DNA of 64,000 bases, taken from contig JAKSYS010000205.1 of the NCBI GenBank assembly GCA_022925895.1, positions 1 to 64,000 on the forward strand, given 5' to 3'. This document shows, piece after piece, positions 10,949 through 22,245 of the stretch. The notes under the pieces were generated by a model. The model was not told the DNA's origin. It saw nothing but the letters and a program-made list of their open reading frames with translations, and searched no databases. The position numbers and the translations under genes are program-made. The stretch's first letter is position 1. Each line of letters opens with the position of its first letter. Source of the DNA: Fragilaria crotonensis (taxonomy: Eukaryota > Bacillariophyta > Fragilariophyceae > Fragilariales > Fragilariaceae).

Positions 10949-12383
10949 ATGGAGAATCGTGGCAGTGCCGATGACGTTGCGAAGGATTCTGCACGTGCTG
11001 GAGGAATCCAGGAGAGTGACTTTGCTGAAGAATTCTCATCTGATGTGCCAAGCGCGGCCATGCCGTCGTCGGCGCCTTCTGGTTCCTCTCCTTACGCTTC
11101 GTTATCGTCGCCATCCGCAGCAAAGGTTGATGATCGGGACGTTGCTCATGGTGCTGGTCGTGTCGGTGATACCAAGAAATTGGAACATGCACTGCCCACT
11201 GACCCAAGAATGCAATTACCCGCCGGGTTTGGAATGGTAGACTCGATGGGAAGGCCTCCAGTTGTATATGCAAGCAATTCCGACGTTGGTCCTGGAGCAT
11301 TTCCGGTACGATCAGCTCGCAACACTGCAACAGGTCGGGCAGTCAGGTCTCCCATTCGTTCGTATGATTCCCCGAGAGAGTTTACGAATGAAGAGTCCAA
11401 ACAGGAAGATGGAGTGCCAAACTCTGCAGCTGGTGGAATTGGTGTGTATGCTGTAGAAGCACAACGTGTACCAGACGGAAACGAGGATGGAACGGTGTTG
11501 GTTGCCGAGGCACAATACGTCAGCAGAATGAAATGGTATCAACGTCGATGGATTGTTGCGGGTCTTGCCTTGCTTGCGTGCGGACTTTTTGTTGTTTTGG
11601 TGGTTGTCCTCGTCGTTCGACCTCCATCTGCGGCTTCAAGCAGTTCTTCATTGACATTCCCTCCCACTTTCCCAATTACAGGCGCGCCCTCCATTCCGGA
11701 ACTAACTGCGGCACCCTCCACTCCGGTTCCGACTGAAGACGCGCCTTCCACTCCCGAACCAACCACGGCGCCTCCAACCACGACCCCAATTACAACGGCG
11801 CCCGCAACTCCCGATCCAACACCGCCGCCCCCCACGTTCGCTCCAATTGCGCCCATATCGCCTACCCCGAAACCAATCAGCACGGCGCTGCCCACACAGG
11901 CACCAACTACAAGGAGGCCCACCACCACCTCGAAACCGACCCCCTTCTTGACGACGCCGTTTGGAATTGCCTGCAACTTTCTTTCCATTTACAAATGTGA
12001 CAAAGTGTCGATCGACATATGAGTTTTCCGACACAACGACTGGTTCCACAATTCCCAGTGAGATCGGACTCTTGACACAATTGACGGGATTGGGTTTCTA
12101 CAGCAATTCGTTGACTTCCACAATCCCCAGTGAGATCGGACTCTTGACACAGTTGACGTGGTTGTCTTTCTACTTCAATCAGTTGACTTCCTCAATTCGC
12201 AGTGAGATTGGACTCTTGACACAGTTGACGGAGTTGTATTTCTCTAGCAATTCGTTGACTGGGACAATTCCGTCATCCCTCTGCTCACTCCCTTCTCTCC
12301 CCTTTATCGTTATCGACTGTGGTGAAATCGCATGTGCTTCAGGTTGTTGCTGGGATCTTGATACTGGATCATTCTGTGGCTAA
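10949..12383 (+). CDS. Transmembrane leucine-rich-repeat protein, diatom receptor-like type, one frame break
   Basis: The ATG at 10949 starts MENRGSADDVAKD. Residues 1-190 are a polar, Ser/Pro-rich region likely to lie in the cytoplasm. MKWYQRRW precedes one membrane span (WIVAGLALLACGLFVVLVVVLVV), followed by a long Pro/Thr linker and then the LRR part. Four LRRs follow the IPSEIGLLTQLT pattern, and the protein ends IPSSLCSLPSL, CASGCC and a stop at 12383. The likely role is cell-surface recognition or adhesion; substrates of this family are not known. Near 11990, just before the LRRs, there is one extra base relative to the paralogue, which shifts the frame. The upstream frame then ends at 12022 while the LRR frame is open from 11961. 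So the gene is recently broken, polymorphic, or carries a sequence error. Confidence 0.75.
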
Positions 12384-14409
12384 AGTGAAAGAATGAATGG
12401 ATGAAGGCAGCAAGGCACAGGAGACGGGGCGTGTTTGCGGATATTCAAGTTTGACTTTTGAGGGATCGGCGGAAGCAAGGAATGGTGGGATCAGTCGGAA
12501 GGATTTTGGCGGCGGATGGTGTGATGGGATTCGTGTGTGTGTAGAGAGTTGAGAGAGAGAGAGAAGAACGAAAGGTGGGTACTGGATACTGGATACTGGA
12601 TACTATTTACATTACTCCGTGTACAAGTCCTGGTTTACTTGAAGTGCGTTGGACGATGCTGTTGGTACACGAATGAGGAGGATGCATGGATTACATTTAA
12701 ATGGTTGAGATTTGAAATTAAGACGGTGTGACGTAATCCCGTTTTTATATGTGGCATGAGGCATGAGTATGAATTTATCTATCTTATTGTTTTTGGCCCT
12801 CGTTAAACGCTGTTTAATATGTCCAGATCGTCAGTCACTCTGACCTTCAGCCACTTTGAACTATGATCAAGACACGGACATTGACATTTGGTATGTTTTA
12901 CTACTTGGAGAATAATGACAAATTTAATGTCCAAGGAATGGTTTCAACATTTCCAGCTCGTTATGAAACTACGAATACATATGTCATGCCTCTCCACATC
13001 GTCCATAAGTCACTGCGATGTCAGACACATACTCCTTGTCATTCAATCATACACAATTGAGTGCCGAAGATGTCGGATACATGATACTCGAATTATGTCC
13101 TTATCATTCGACGCATTGACTGTACGACGTACTGGAGTACTAGCAAGTCTCGGTCATTCTTCATTAGTGTATTTGTTCTCAAAGGACGATCTGCCTTTAC
13201 GAATGAAACAAATTTGCATCGAAGGCCTGAAACGTATATAAAGCGGGAACGTTGGTTACATTCCAATTGCGGAAAGCTCCTTTGTGGTCATGACGGAATC
13301 TGCAGAATGTCTAATAAACATTTAACTTTAAACATTAGAGAGATTTGGTGGAATGCTCTTGACATTAGACGAAACTTTAGAGCTCAACATAGCTCTCGGC
13401 AATTTCATCCTGCCACTTGCAGTTGCTTAAGTTGGCATTGTTGAAATTGTCCGTGGTCCTGATAGAATTTTTGGTATGTCTAAACATTTCTCAAAAGAAC
13501 CTACAAAGTTTTGTCTATAGTCTCACTTTCTTGAAAGACTTAAGATACTTGAGAGATTCTTTGATAATACTTTAGACATTGAAAAAACTTAAAGTTTAGG
13601 TGAAAAACAGGAGAATGACGACGAAATCAGTTTTTTCAATAGTTTGGAAAACCTTTGTTTCTCGGCTTCCTTTTGCCATTGTTTTCTCTCCATGTAGAGC
13701 CTCAAAGAACGTCTCTGCAATCTCCATCGAAAAATACTTTTTCCTACCAAAACGCCACTAGACGCTAGACAGTCTCTCGAAGATTTTTTGCAACTAGCTA
13801 GTCTGTCAAAGGCTTTGAATTTGGATCTTTTCTCTAATTGATAAGGGAGAAATCAACTTTAAAGCATTTTTCTCCTGTGCAAGCAAGTTTGGTTGGCTTC
13901 AAAATGGGACAGCCATTCACGGATTATAGCTACTAGAGCTACTAGTATCATGCTAGTTTCTTGGTTCAAAATCAAATCCCTGGCACATATCAGCTACTGG
14001 AGGATGTTACTTGCACAAGTAACTGTTCAGGCGTATAGGTCGAATGTCTCTGACACAGGCAAAGCAGAAGTACATTTAATTAAGGTCAATTTTTGTATCA
14101 TGCTAGTTTGCTTCTTTAGTTTTGAGCTTCCACCACCAAGCAATAGTGCAATCATGAAGACTTTTGGGCTTCATTGACAGTGACCTGCACCATTGACGCC
14201 TCCCATGTGCATGGAAAGTAGCAAGCTAGAAATATCAATCGTGAGTACTATGCGTGATTGCGCTCTCAGCAGCGATCACAAGCCAAAACCCTGGCATCCT
14301 TCGACTTTTCAATCGTTTGATGTCCATTTTCGTGACGATGGCTACACGGTGGCTGACTGTCTCAAGGCAACTTTCTTGGTAAAGATTAAGCTTCTGCGAG
14401 AAGCAAGAT
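12384..14409. other. AT-rich stretch without a recognised gene
   Basis: Contains a short GAGA run (about 12550-12562) and a TACTGGA repeat (about 12582-12604). Open frames are short and unlike known families. A frame ending at 14414 (VHFRDDGYTVADC...) might be the remains of an exon cut by the element that begins at 14410, but this is only a guess. Confidence 0.4.
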
Positions 14410-14484
14410 CCTAAGGGGGCGGGCGTAAATATAGATAATATTTCCTCGAGTATGTATGTTTTTATTAGATACGTCGGGAGGGCT
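14410..14484 (+). repeat. Left end sequence of mobile element 1
   Basis: Starts CCTAAGGGGGCGGGCG and continues through an A/T-rich core (TTTCCTCGAGTATGTATG) to a TTAGATACGTC block. It aligns base by base with the sequences at 29065, 57786 and 61303. The shared start at CCTAAGG marks the element boundary. Confidence 0.7.
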
Positions 14485-14691
14485 TCGTTGTACGTCCGGA
14501 GGTTTGTCAGGAGGGATTTGTTAGTAATGATTCCTACGACGCAAATTCAAAATTGTACTTCGGGAGTTACGGATCAACTCCGTAGGATTCAGTACTGAAA
14601 ATCACGCGCCAGTTTTCCAGATTTGTTTTATTTGAATAATCAACGCACGAGCAACATCACCTTTCACCACTAACAATAAATCACCATTGTC

Positions 14692-16218
14692 ATGCTTCCA
14701 TGCAAAGCTCAACAAAAGGTAAGGCCCATCACCCTCAGACCTGATGGTGTTGGCGCCACTCTTGAAGATCTTCCTCCCGCAGTTTTTCCACTTCAGTGTG
14801 TTCAAGATCTTTTTACATTCTCTCCTTTTGGTCTTAGCTGCCGTCAGTGCGAGAAGCAGGTGCAGATTAAATTTGATGAAAGATGTATCAGAGATCATCT
14901 GAAAAAGCATTGCATGGAAAGTAGAATGTCTACAGTGCGTTCTTTATTGCTAGGATTTAGCAAACGAGTTAACGTTATCAAGGCAACGGGCAATATTGAC
15001 CCTTTCCGACATGACGACAAAACATACATTGGATGTTTATGTGTTTGCGGACAATCTTTTCCAAGGAAAGACAATGCACTCCGACACTGCAAGCAGTCAA
15101 CTTGTGATGATTCGCAACTGCAGAAAGTTGAGCTCATAAGGCTCTGTTGTGGTCGATATGTGTCCCACGCCCAAGTCTCAGCTTTCTTCAACGAAGCACC
15201 TCGCATCACGGAACAATTTGATTACGGCGAGGCGAGAGCTGTTTTGTTGCCGCTACTTCCACAAAGGGAAAAACAGGATGACACATACACTCATATGTTC
15301 ACCCCGCTTATTTCAGGCTGTGGCGGTGGCAGACGTTTTGTTGAAAAAATCAAGACCGACTTCAACTTTATCCATTCCCCGCCAAATCCATTAACTGAGG
15401 TATTCCTGGTTAAACTTCACCAGCTTGCTGAAGTCTGGCTTCTGAACTATGCTCAGAAGAATATCAAAATGGTGCCTGGTGATCTTCGTGCCGCTTTGCA
15501 AACATTTGAAGGTGGTGAAATTGAAGATGTGTCACAACGATGCACATATGCCATGCAACACGATCCATCTACTTTACTATTTGAACTCAAAAAGCTTTTA
15601 TCATATTTGTTCCGACGAGGTCTGTTTGCCAACAAGCAATTCAATCACCAAGACGGATTTTCAATTGCATACTTTCTGAAGGATTTGATGCTTGAAATAC
15701 CACCTTCAGTGCAACATCATCCATTGGCGGTTGAATTCTGTTTAATGTCGGGATTCCGTGTCCAAAAAGAGGATTCCAAAATCAAAATGATCTCGTGTGA
15801 CACTGTTTCCTCACTCATTGCAAAGGTAACATCCATTTTGAAAGCTGGTATTTGTTCCGTTATATGTTCGTTTTCCGAAGACGCTTTTACGTTACACGGT
15901 CCCGCTCTCATCACTGCAGTAAGAAAATCGCATGTCCTCCATTCTCTGTCACCGATGCTCCGTCAGATTCGTGAAATGCACCGCAGACTCCCCAAAAGGA
16001 GGAAGACAACACTTGATGAAAAGGGAAATATTGTCGTTGATCAGTTTTCTTTTCTGTTTGATGTTTGGTCGCAAATTGTACCAAAGACAGTTTATTTGAT
16101 GAAGGTGGCAATTTCAAACTTAGCAGAGGGAACTTGGTGGGAACCGGTAGTCAATGTTCTGAGCAATATAAAGGTCCACGTTGATTGTGACACAGGTGAC
16201 CTCTTTCTGCGGACGTGA
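14692..16218 (+). CDS. N-terminal part of the recombinase-helicase protein: zinc fingers and conserved core
   Basis: An open frame of 508 codons from an ATG at 14692. Around residues 45-75 lies CRQC...HLKKHC, a first zinc cluster. Around residues 110-140 lies CVCGQSF...LRHCKQSTC, a second C2H2-like finger. The core has LCCGRYVSH, REKQDDTYTHMFTPLISGCGGG, LQTFEGGEIEDVSQRCTYAMQHD and SPMLRQIREMHRRLPKRRKTTLD. All of these recur in the copy at 29299-30329 and 56582-57785. The zinc fingers probably bind DNA. The frame is lost at about 16218, after which homologous sequence continues in other frames to 16680 (for example RYFLLF and PSHIIRDIFSLS). This is the front of one large protein whose back half is the helicase at 16680-18766. 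Confidence 0.6.
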   Translation: MLPCKAQQKVRPITLRPDGVGATLEDLPPAVFPLQCVQDLFTFSPFGLSCRQCEKQVQIKFDERCIRDHLKKHCMESRMSTVRSLLLGFSKRVNVIKATGNIDPFRHDDKTYIGCLCVCGQSFPRKDNALRHCKQSTCDDSQLQKVELIRLCCGRYVSHAQVSAFFNEAPRITEQFDYGEARAVLLPLLPQREKQDDTYTHMFTPLISGCGGGRRFVEKIKTDFNFIHSPPNPLTEVFLVKLHQLAEVWLLNYAQKNIKMVPGDLRAALQTFEGGEIEDVSQRCTYAMQHDPSTLLFELKKLLSYLFRRGLFANKQFNHQDGFSIAYFLKDLMLEIPPSVQHHPLAVEFCLMSGFRVQKEDSKIKMISCDTVSSLIAKVTSILKAGICSVICSFSEDAFTLHGPALITAVRKSHVLHSLSPMLRQIREMHRRLPKRRKTTLDEKGNIVVDQFSFLFDVWSQIVPKTVYLMKVAISNLAEGTWWEPVVNVLSNIKVHVDCDTGDLFLRT

Positions 16219-16679
16219 GTCCCGTGTGGAAACAAGGTTCCTTTTTCTCTGGATTGTTTTGACCACTTTACGGCACTTTAGAAATGTCTTTCCACGGTTT
16301 TGGTGGTGGTTCCGCAAGGTTGAATGAGCTCCGTGATCCGACAATGTTCCACTGTCTCTACACAAACGGTACGGTCTATTACACCTTTCTTCATTGAAAG
16401 GGTTCAATAGCGCATCACGACGCACTTGCAAGGAAATTGAGCGCAAGCTACCCCAGTTATCTCCAGATACTTTTTGTTGTTTTGATCTCTGATCCAAACG
16501 AAAGCAAGCAGTATATTATGCAGCAACACCAGTGACAACAATCAGAATCTCATATTCCCGACAAGGATTGATCGTTCCGTCATTCAACCATCACATATCA
16601 TCCGAGACATTTTTTCCTTATCGGCGATTCCGAACATGACACAAGTACGGCACTTTTTTGGGCTGGTGTATCTAACTTT

Positions 16680-18766
16680 GTGACACGTGGTGGCCACCAA
16701 CCTGACAAGTTCCTGTCAGCGAGTGCCATGGGAGCTTCAAAAATGGGTCATTCTTCAACAACACATGCCATTGCGTATTCCAGCCAGCAAGTTGGTTCGG
16801 AAGAGGCACACTTTAATGCGTATCACTTTGCTATTGGAGACACGTCTTATCTAATCTCCCAATCCATCACGAGACTTTCCTTGGCAAACCTTCGCAATGC
16901 AGTGCGACTTCGGTATCCAACTTCTGTAAGTCCAAATAATGGCCACGAACACTATCTATCGGTGCAGCAGAAAGAGTTGGTTGAGTTTGGCTACGGTACT
17001 GAGTTTACCAACAAGCCCCAGCACTGTCTTGCTCTACTAGCACCAGGTGAGGGCAAATCGGAATCGTATATAATGCCGACTCTTGCACGCCACCTTGCAA
17101 ACCAAAAATCAAAGACAATCATCCATGTTTCTCCATATCGTTTCTTGGCTGGGTATCAGTTCGCAATGGCACCCACCGCATTTGAGAAGCTTTCCTTCAA
17201 GTCAAACATCTGCGTTTTTTCGGGGCGGGACATCACATCTGATGGCCCACTACCAGAAGAACTCAGGGAGAAGGAAAATCTCCCGAGCTTGCTCTTTTTG
17301 AGCCTCGATGCCGTGAGCAATTTGTTCATGTGCTTCTCTGAAGTTCTCAAGTCTTGGGTGGACGTTGTCAATAAAATTGTTATTGACGATGTGCACACCA
17401 TCCTATCTGAATGAGGTTCCGGGACAACAAATACAAGGTTTATTCCGAACTCCCGAGTCTGGGTATTCCCATCGTTGTCTTGAGTGGGTCGCTTCCAATC
17501 TTTATGGTTAAGAGATTTGCAAGGCATCTTGGCTTATCAAGAACCGATGACCTCAGCGATGTCAAAGTTATCCTTGGGAATCATGTGGTCGGCAGGTTCC
17601 CACAGGGGTTTGAAATCAAAGTGTCGATTTCTTCACATTATGTGTATGTTGCCGCTCACTTTGTTAAAACAAGATTGGAATCTGGAACAGGACTTGCAGC
17701 TGTCCATATTGTCGTTGCTGAGAAAAGGGATGGGATTCTTCTATTTGAACAGTTGTGTAATAGGTTCAAGTGCAAATTTGTTTCATCTGACTCCACTCAT
17801 GACGATGTTAATCAAACTGCCACAGAATGGAGCAAGGGACAGTTGGATGTTCTCATATCAACCACATTGGGCTTGGTTGGCAATGAAAACCCCTCCTGCA
17901 GACATTTGGTATGTGTCGGCTATCTGTATGACTCCATGCAGGAGATTGTTCAATTGTTAGGTCGATTACGGAAGAGCATGCGAAAAGAGTTTGGCCAAGT
18001 CTTATTTGCTGTACCAGACAACCTTTCTGACCACCGCATAAGGGATGATGAGTATCGATACACTCGTCTCTTGAATGAACACATTGTTACACCACAAGAC
18101 AATTGCAATTTCAAAGCTGTTATGACGTCATGTGCAGTTCGCGACTGGTTATCCGATGCATCCCAAGGACGAAAGGGTTGTGCGATCAAGATTTTGTCGG
18201 CCTCGTTTGGGAGAGAAACGGTTGCCAACTGCGGAGCCTGTCCTTTCTGTCGCACCATTCCATTGACAAATCTCCAAACTGAGGCCACTCACCGTATTCG
18301 ACATGCTGAAAAGAATGAAAGTACCGCGCGACGTGTTCTCACGCAATTGACCACAGCATGTCTTGTGTGTGGAAAACCGTCGTGTCGAGGAATACCGCTC
18401 TTGCGTGGAACTGGAAGTAAGACTCTGCCAGAGAACAAAGACGTTTGTTTCCAATGGAAAATGTGCTAAGCATGTGGTGTGAGTACACACGATCGCAAAC
18501 TTTGCCCATTAAAAAAAGATTACATGAACAACCGAGCGTGCTGTGAGTGCTGGGTTTTCAAAGGAGCAGCAGGTGCCCCAAAGCACGAAAGCAACAGCTG
18601 CCCAGTAAAGGGCAGATTGCGACGATTACTCTCGCATAATTTCATCCAAGCGAACGTTTCCGGTACCTTCCAGGCGTATATCGAACAAATTTACACCTCT
18701 GAAGCATCTTTTTGTCAGTTTTTGACCTTGCAGGAGACGGCATTACCGACACCCATTAATCGGTAG
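16680..18766 (+). pseudogene. C-terminal part of the recombinase-helicase protein: recombinase-like end and RecQ-like helicase, broken
   Basis: Begins with MGASKMGHSSTTHAIAYSS, which resembles the C-terminal GHSxxT...Y block of tyrosine recombinases. The helicase follows. APGEGKS is motif I (Walker A), VIDDVH replaces DEAH in motif II, VVLSGSLP is motif III-like, VLISTTLGLVGNENP is motif V-like, and IVQLLGRLRKS is motif VI-like with two arginines. After it come cysteine clusters (CGACPFC, CLVCGKPSC, then CECWVF), as in the zinc domain of RecQ proteins. The frame slips by one base at about 17411, next to motif II, and a TAA at 18467-18469 cuts the last zinc cluster. Beyond it the same frame stays open to 18766. 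RecQ-like enzymes unwind DNA 3' to 5'; here the role would be in transposition or replication of the element (inference). Confidence 0.6.
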
Positions 18767-18955
18767 ACACACAATGTTGTTTGAATTCTTCAAAGTGCAT
18801 AATATGATACACTACATTACATCTCATACGTCATAGACACGAAGTGCTACTTCTGCTACAATCTATGAAAACGGCAACCCAATGATTACAACAATAATCA
18901 TACTGCTAGTACGATACGCTGCTCCGCCTTCCAAACTGTATATTAAAATTTGTGA

Positions 18956-20371
18956 TTAGTGCAAACTGTTGTCATTCTTACCAACCACAGCAGTCTTCAG
19001 GTACAACGACAAACAAAAGACATCCACACTTTGATAAGCGGAGGTACGGGAGGACAAACAATGGTGATACAGCGGATTGAAAATCAGCATGTCACCTGGT
19101 CTCAGCGCAACAGCAATTCCTTGCTCTGCAAAAGTGAAATAGTTACAAACATCAGCATCCATGCTGTACCTGTCGATGTCATGTTGTAGTCCATGTTCAG
19201 AAGTAACGGTGGTCAAAGAATAAAAAAAGTCCTCGTCGACATGGGAATTCAAATAGTAGTTCCGCCCACAAGCAAGACTTCCCCAGATTGGATTGGAAGA
19301 AACTCCACTGATCTCCTTCCACTCACCAAGCAATTGTGCAATGCGCAGACCATGGAGTTCATTTGATGGAATGTAGCCCTTAGCAGCTTCCTCACAACGA
19401 GCCATCAACTTCCGAATTGAGTTCCTGTCAGCAATGGTCAATTTCTGCGGCCAGATCTCAGAAACACCCACAGAGCCTCGGTTTGGTTTCAAGCCTACTG
19501 TCACATACTTGCCATTGTCTTCTGCCACTGTGATTCGTGTCTTTCCACGCACTTCAGCTGCACGCTTTGCATCATCTAACGCATACAGAGAAGCAATTGT
19601 TTTTTTCACATGAGTCATTTTGTGGATTGCATCATGACGAGGGATCAAGGTAAACACAGTGTCACCAGCAGCAGACTCCATTCTGGCTCCAAAAATGGTG
19701 TCGATTACCTTCAGGTCTTCCATTGCTGAAAGCATAATTCCATTGTCAATGGCATTTGGAAGACTTCTCCTGGGTGTCCCACTATAAAACACAGGGCGTG
19801 TGCTCAAGAATGACCTTCCCAACGCATGCACATTTGATGGCAACACTTCCAGCAGGCTGGCAATTTTCTTTGATTTTTTATTATCTCTACGTTTGCCCAG
19901 CTTGCTATTTGGCGTACCTTTTGTCATTGATGCTTCATGTGCAGCCATCACTCTGTGACTCGAATTCGTCTTCAACTTGTAGACATGCTGGAACCCCCGT
20001 TTCTTGGGATTGGTATTGTCATCACTTACATCATCATCTGAGTTGTCTTTGCTGTGTGTATTCATGTGGATCTGGGCTCTACCACCATTCCCAATGTCCA
20101 GGCTAGCTGTGTCCATTTTCTCAATGATAGGAGGAATCATGTATGCCGTCGCATTAATCATGTTCCCCCAGTCATTGGTCTCGGCTCTGCGGCTACCTGG
20201 TACATCATGGTGAGCAGCGTCCATTTCGCTACAAGAGTACTCGTATACTGAGCATGCCAGAGATGTAGGCCCGTGCTTGGATTGGTCTTGGGAACTAGCA
20301 GAGAGGATAAACTTGAGATCACTGGCTGGTGTTTGATAACATAACGGAGATCGCTGAAGAATGGTCGACAT
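18956..20371 (-). CDS. 2OG-Fe(II) oxygenase-like protein carried in mobile element 1
   Basis: An intact 471-codon frame starting MSTILQRSPLC. The first 250 residues are polar, with a lysine-rich run (KRRDNKKSKK) that could be a nuclear signal. The last 110 residues look like the double-stranded beta-helix of 2-oxoglutarate/iron oxygenases. NSHVDEDFFYSL supplies an HxD pair (codons at 19234-19242), followed by CNYFTFAEQG and ALRPGDMLIFNPLYHHCLSSR with the distal histidine (19061-19066). No clear 2OG-binding arginine was pinned down beyond the SSR. It is the only unbroken gene in this element and lies antisense and downstream of the helicase. DNA- or RNA-base hydroxylases of the TET/JBP group are one idea; a protein hydroxylase is equally possible. 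Confidence 0.5.
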   Translation of the reverse strand: MSTILQRSPLCYQTPASDLKFILSASSQDQSKHGPTSLACSVYEYSCSEMDAAHHDVPGSRRAETNDWGNMINATAYMIPPIIEKMDTASLDIGNGGRAQIHMNTHSKDNSDDDVSDDNTNPKKRGFQHVYKLKTNSSHRVMAAHEASMTKGTPNSKLGKRRDNKKSKKIASLLEVLPSNVHALGRSFLSTRPVFYSGTPRRSLPNAIDNGIMLSAMEDLKVIDTIFGARMESAAGDTVFTLIPRHDAIHKMTHVKKTIASLYALDDAKRAAEVRGKTRITVAEDNGKYVTVGLKPNRGSVGVSEIWPQKLTIADRNSIRKLMARCEEAAKGYIPSNELHGLRIAQLLGEWKEISGVSSNPIWGSLACGRNYYLNSHVDEDFFYSLTTVTSEHGLQHDIDRYSMDADVCNYFTFAEQGIAVALRPGDMLIFNPLYHHCLSSRTSAYQSVDVFCLSLYLKTAVVGKNDNSLH

Positions 20372-20436
20372 GTTTCATTTCAAATAGTTTGAAGTAGCAA
20401 CTTGGATTTGCATTGTGACTCTTTCTGAGTTTGAGG

Positions 20437-21536
20437 GTAATACACACAAACCCAACACAAATGGCCCGACAAGGTATGGGACACAATAGATATGACAGCG
20501 TTTGGGAGGAACCTCAAGGCAATCCCACTAAATCACCAACCCGCACATCTGAAGTTCATACACAACCAACTGCCCCTAGGAGACCAACTGTATCAACGAT
20601 CGCCCGTCAAAGACCCTCATTTGAAACTTTGTCCTCTGTGCAAAGAACTGGAGGAGAACATCCATCATTTCTTGCACTGTCACAACAATCCAAATCGCGA
20701 GAAGAGCATTAAACTCATGGTCAAACCATTCCGAAGGATAACCACCAAGCCGTGCAGCATTTGCCTCCTGTCTAGAACAGTATCTCCAAAGCCCCGGTCA
20801 ACCGATACAATTTCACAACGAGAAATTTCACGGGCACCTCTACGAAACTCTACACGAGGCAATCGAGGAACAAACGCTCCTTGGCTGGCATCACCTCCTT
20901 TTGGGATATACATCAAAGAAGTGGCTGCTCCTGGCCTCCATGGGCACCCCAAAGTTTGGACAGATTATTCTATCGGCAGGACGCAGCAGAACGCAAGTGG
21001 CAATCGGAGCCATAACTCGTTTGGTACGAGACCTACGGCTCGGACAAAATGAGATACTCCACCAGCACCAAGACGACAAAGACAAAACAATCTACTACTC
21101 CATGGAATCCGCAGAGCTCAGGCACTACCACTCAAACCCCAATCTCGTTCCGACCTCAAAAGCCGGCCCTCAGTTCGACGACGTTGGCTCAAACGCGTCA
21201 AAACGGCAAGAGCCGCATATCTAAAAGACGGCCAAAACCAACAACTGGTAACCAGATACATGACACCTATCCCTTCGACGCAGGATTCAACCAAGACTCC
21301 AGGGACACAAAGACTGCTGCGCAACCCAACCAACAGAGACACAAGACCCACACACACAAACACAGCACAACAGCGAATGACGGCATTCTTTCCCGGTCGA
21401 CCACCCGATAATTCACACAGAACAACCCGAAATCCTCCGCCCTCTCAAATCTAGAGAGATGCCAAGGTTGGGTACGGAGTGCGACCTTGGAAAAGTTCCT
21501 ACTAGAGGTAAACCTATCTAATTAGTTTTGCATTTT
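20437..21536 (+). mobile_element. 5'-truncated LINE 3' end, plus strand, inserted into LINE-A
   Basis: Encodes the last part of a LINE polyprotein: MTAFGRNLKAIPLNHQPAHL, IHNQLPLGDQLYQRSPVKD, a zinc knuckle CPLCKELEENIHHFLHC, then in other frames LLLGYTSKKWLLLASMGTPKFG and a tail QQRMTAFFPGRPPD. At least two frame changes are present (about 20720 and 21160). It is flanked by a 15-bp direct repeat TTTCTGAGTTTGAGG (20422-20436 and 21537-21551). The sense strand ends GCATTTTTTT right at the target duplication, so the 3' tail is a T-tract. Truncation at the 5' side is typical of LINE insertion. Confidence 0.75.
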
Positions 21537-22245
21537 TTTCTGAGTTTGAGGATCAAGGTCTTCACTATATTGTTGAATCAGTAGATCTTCGTATGTTTGG
21601 ACACGCAATGCAGTGGAGTTCAATTGGGCTTTCCTGAACTGTTTAGTGGCCGAATTAAAGTGCCGCCTGACTTTTTCGATTGTGATCTGTTCCTGTGTGT
21701 TTGGAAATCGGAAATTAGCATCATAGCGTTGAATCTCTTCTTCCCATCGCTTGAATGTTTCTGCGTAACAACGTCCATGGCTCAACTCCCGAAGTCGCAG
21801 TTTCCAATACTTCCGTAAAACCGCGCAATTGCAAAGAGTAGGAGACCAAGGATGTTTCTTCGGGGGGCGACTGAAAGGATGTTTCTTCGGGGGGCGACTG
21901 ATTTTTCGCTCGGCCATTGCCATTGCTCGTCCCTTCTCGCAGTCCCATTTGGTGAGAAAATGAAGAACTCCATCTTTCCCCATTGATGTATGATTCTCAT
22001 TTAACCAGTTCATTCGTTGAGCCATTCGATGCGTGTCATAGTATTGGCGGATTAATGCACTATTTCAGGGTTCCCTGTGTGGAGCGAACGATGAGAAGCT
22101 GGAGAGAAAAAAAAACTAAATATCAATTTAACGTGCTGCCGCTTCGCTCACATTAGGAGCGGTCGACCCACACGACTAGATACTACCTCCGAATTGATAG
22201 CGTCCAGTAGTAGAAATTGCCCCTTCCGGGGCCACTCAGAAACAC

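Larger units (their letters stand above)
14410..20400 (+). mobile_element. Mobile element 1: zinc-finger / tyrosine-recombinase-like / RecQ-like helicase element with oxygenase cargo
   Basis: The left end begins CCTAAGG and has a roughly 75-bp end sequence also seen at 29065, 57786 and 61303. Inside are a large plus-strand gene (14692-18766, now broken) and an antisense gene (18956-20371). A second, diverged copy of the large gene starts at 29299, so this is a repeated mobile family and not a single host gene. The protein order (two zinc clusters, a recombinase-like block ending GHSxxTxxxxY, then a superfamily 2 helicase) matches fungal and animal elements in which a tyrosine recombinase-like part is joined to a RecQ-like helicase. 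The right end is not defined; an old LINE lies from about 20400 on. No terminal inverted repeat was seen. Confidence 0.6.
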
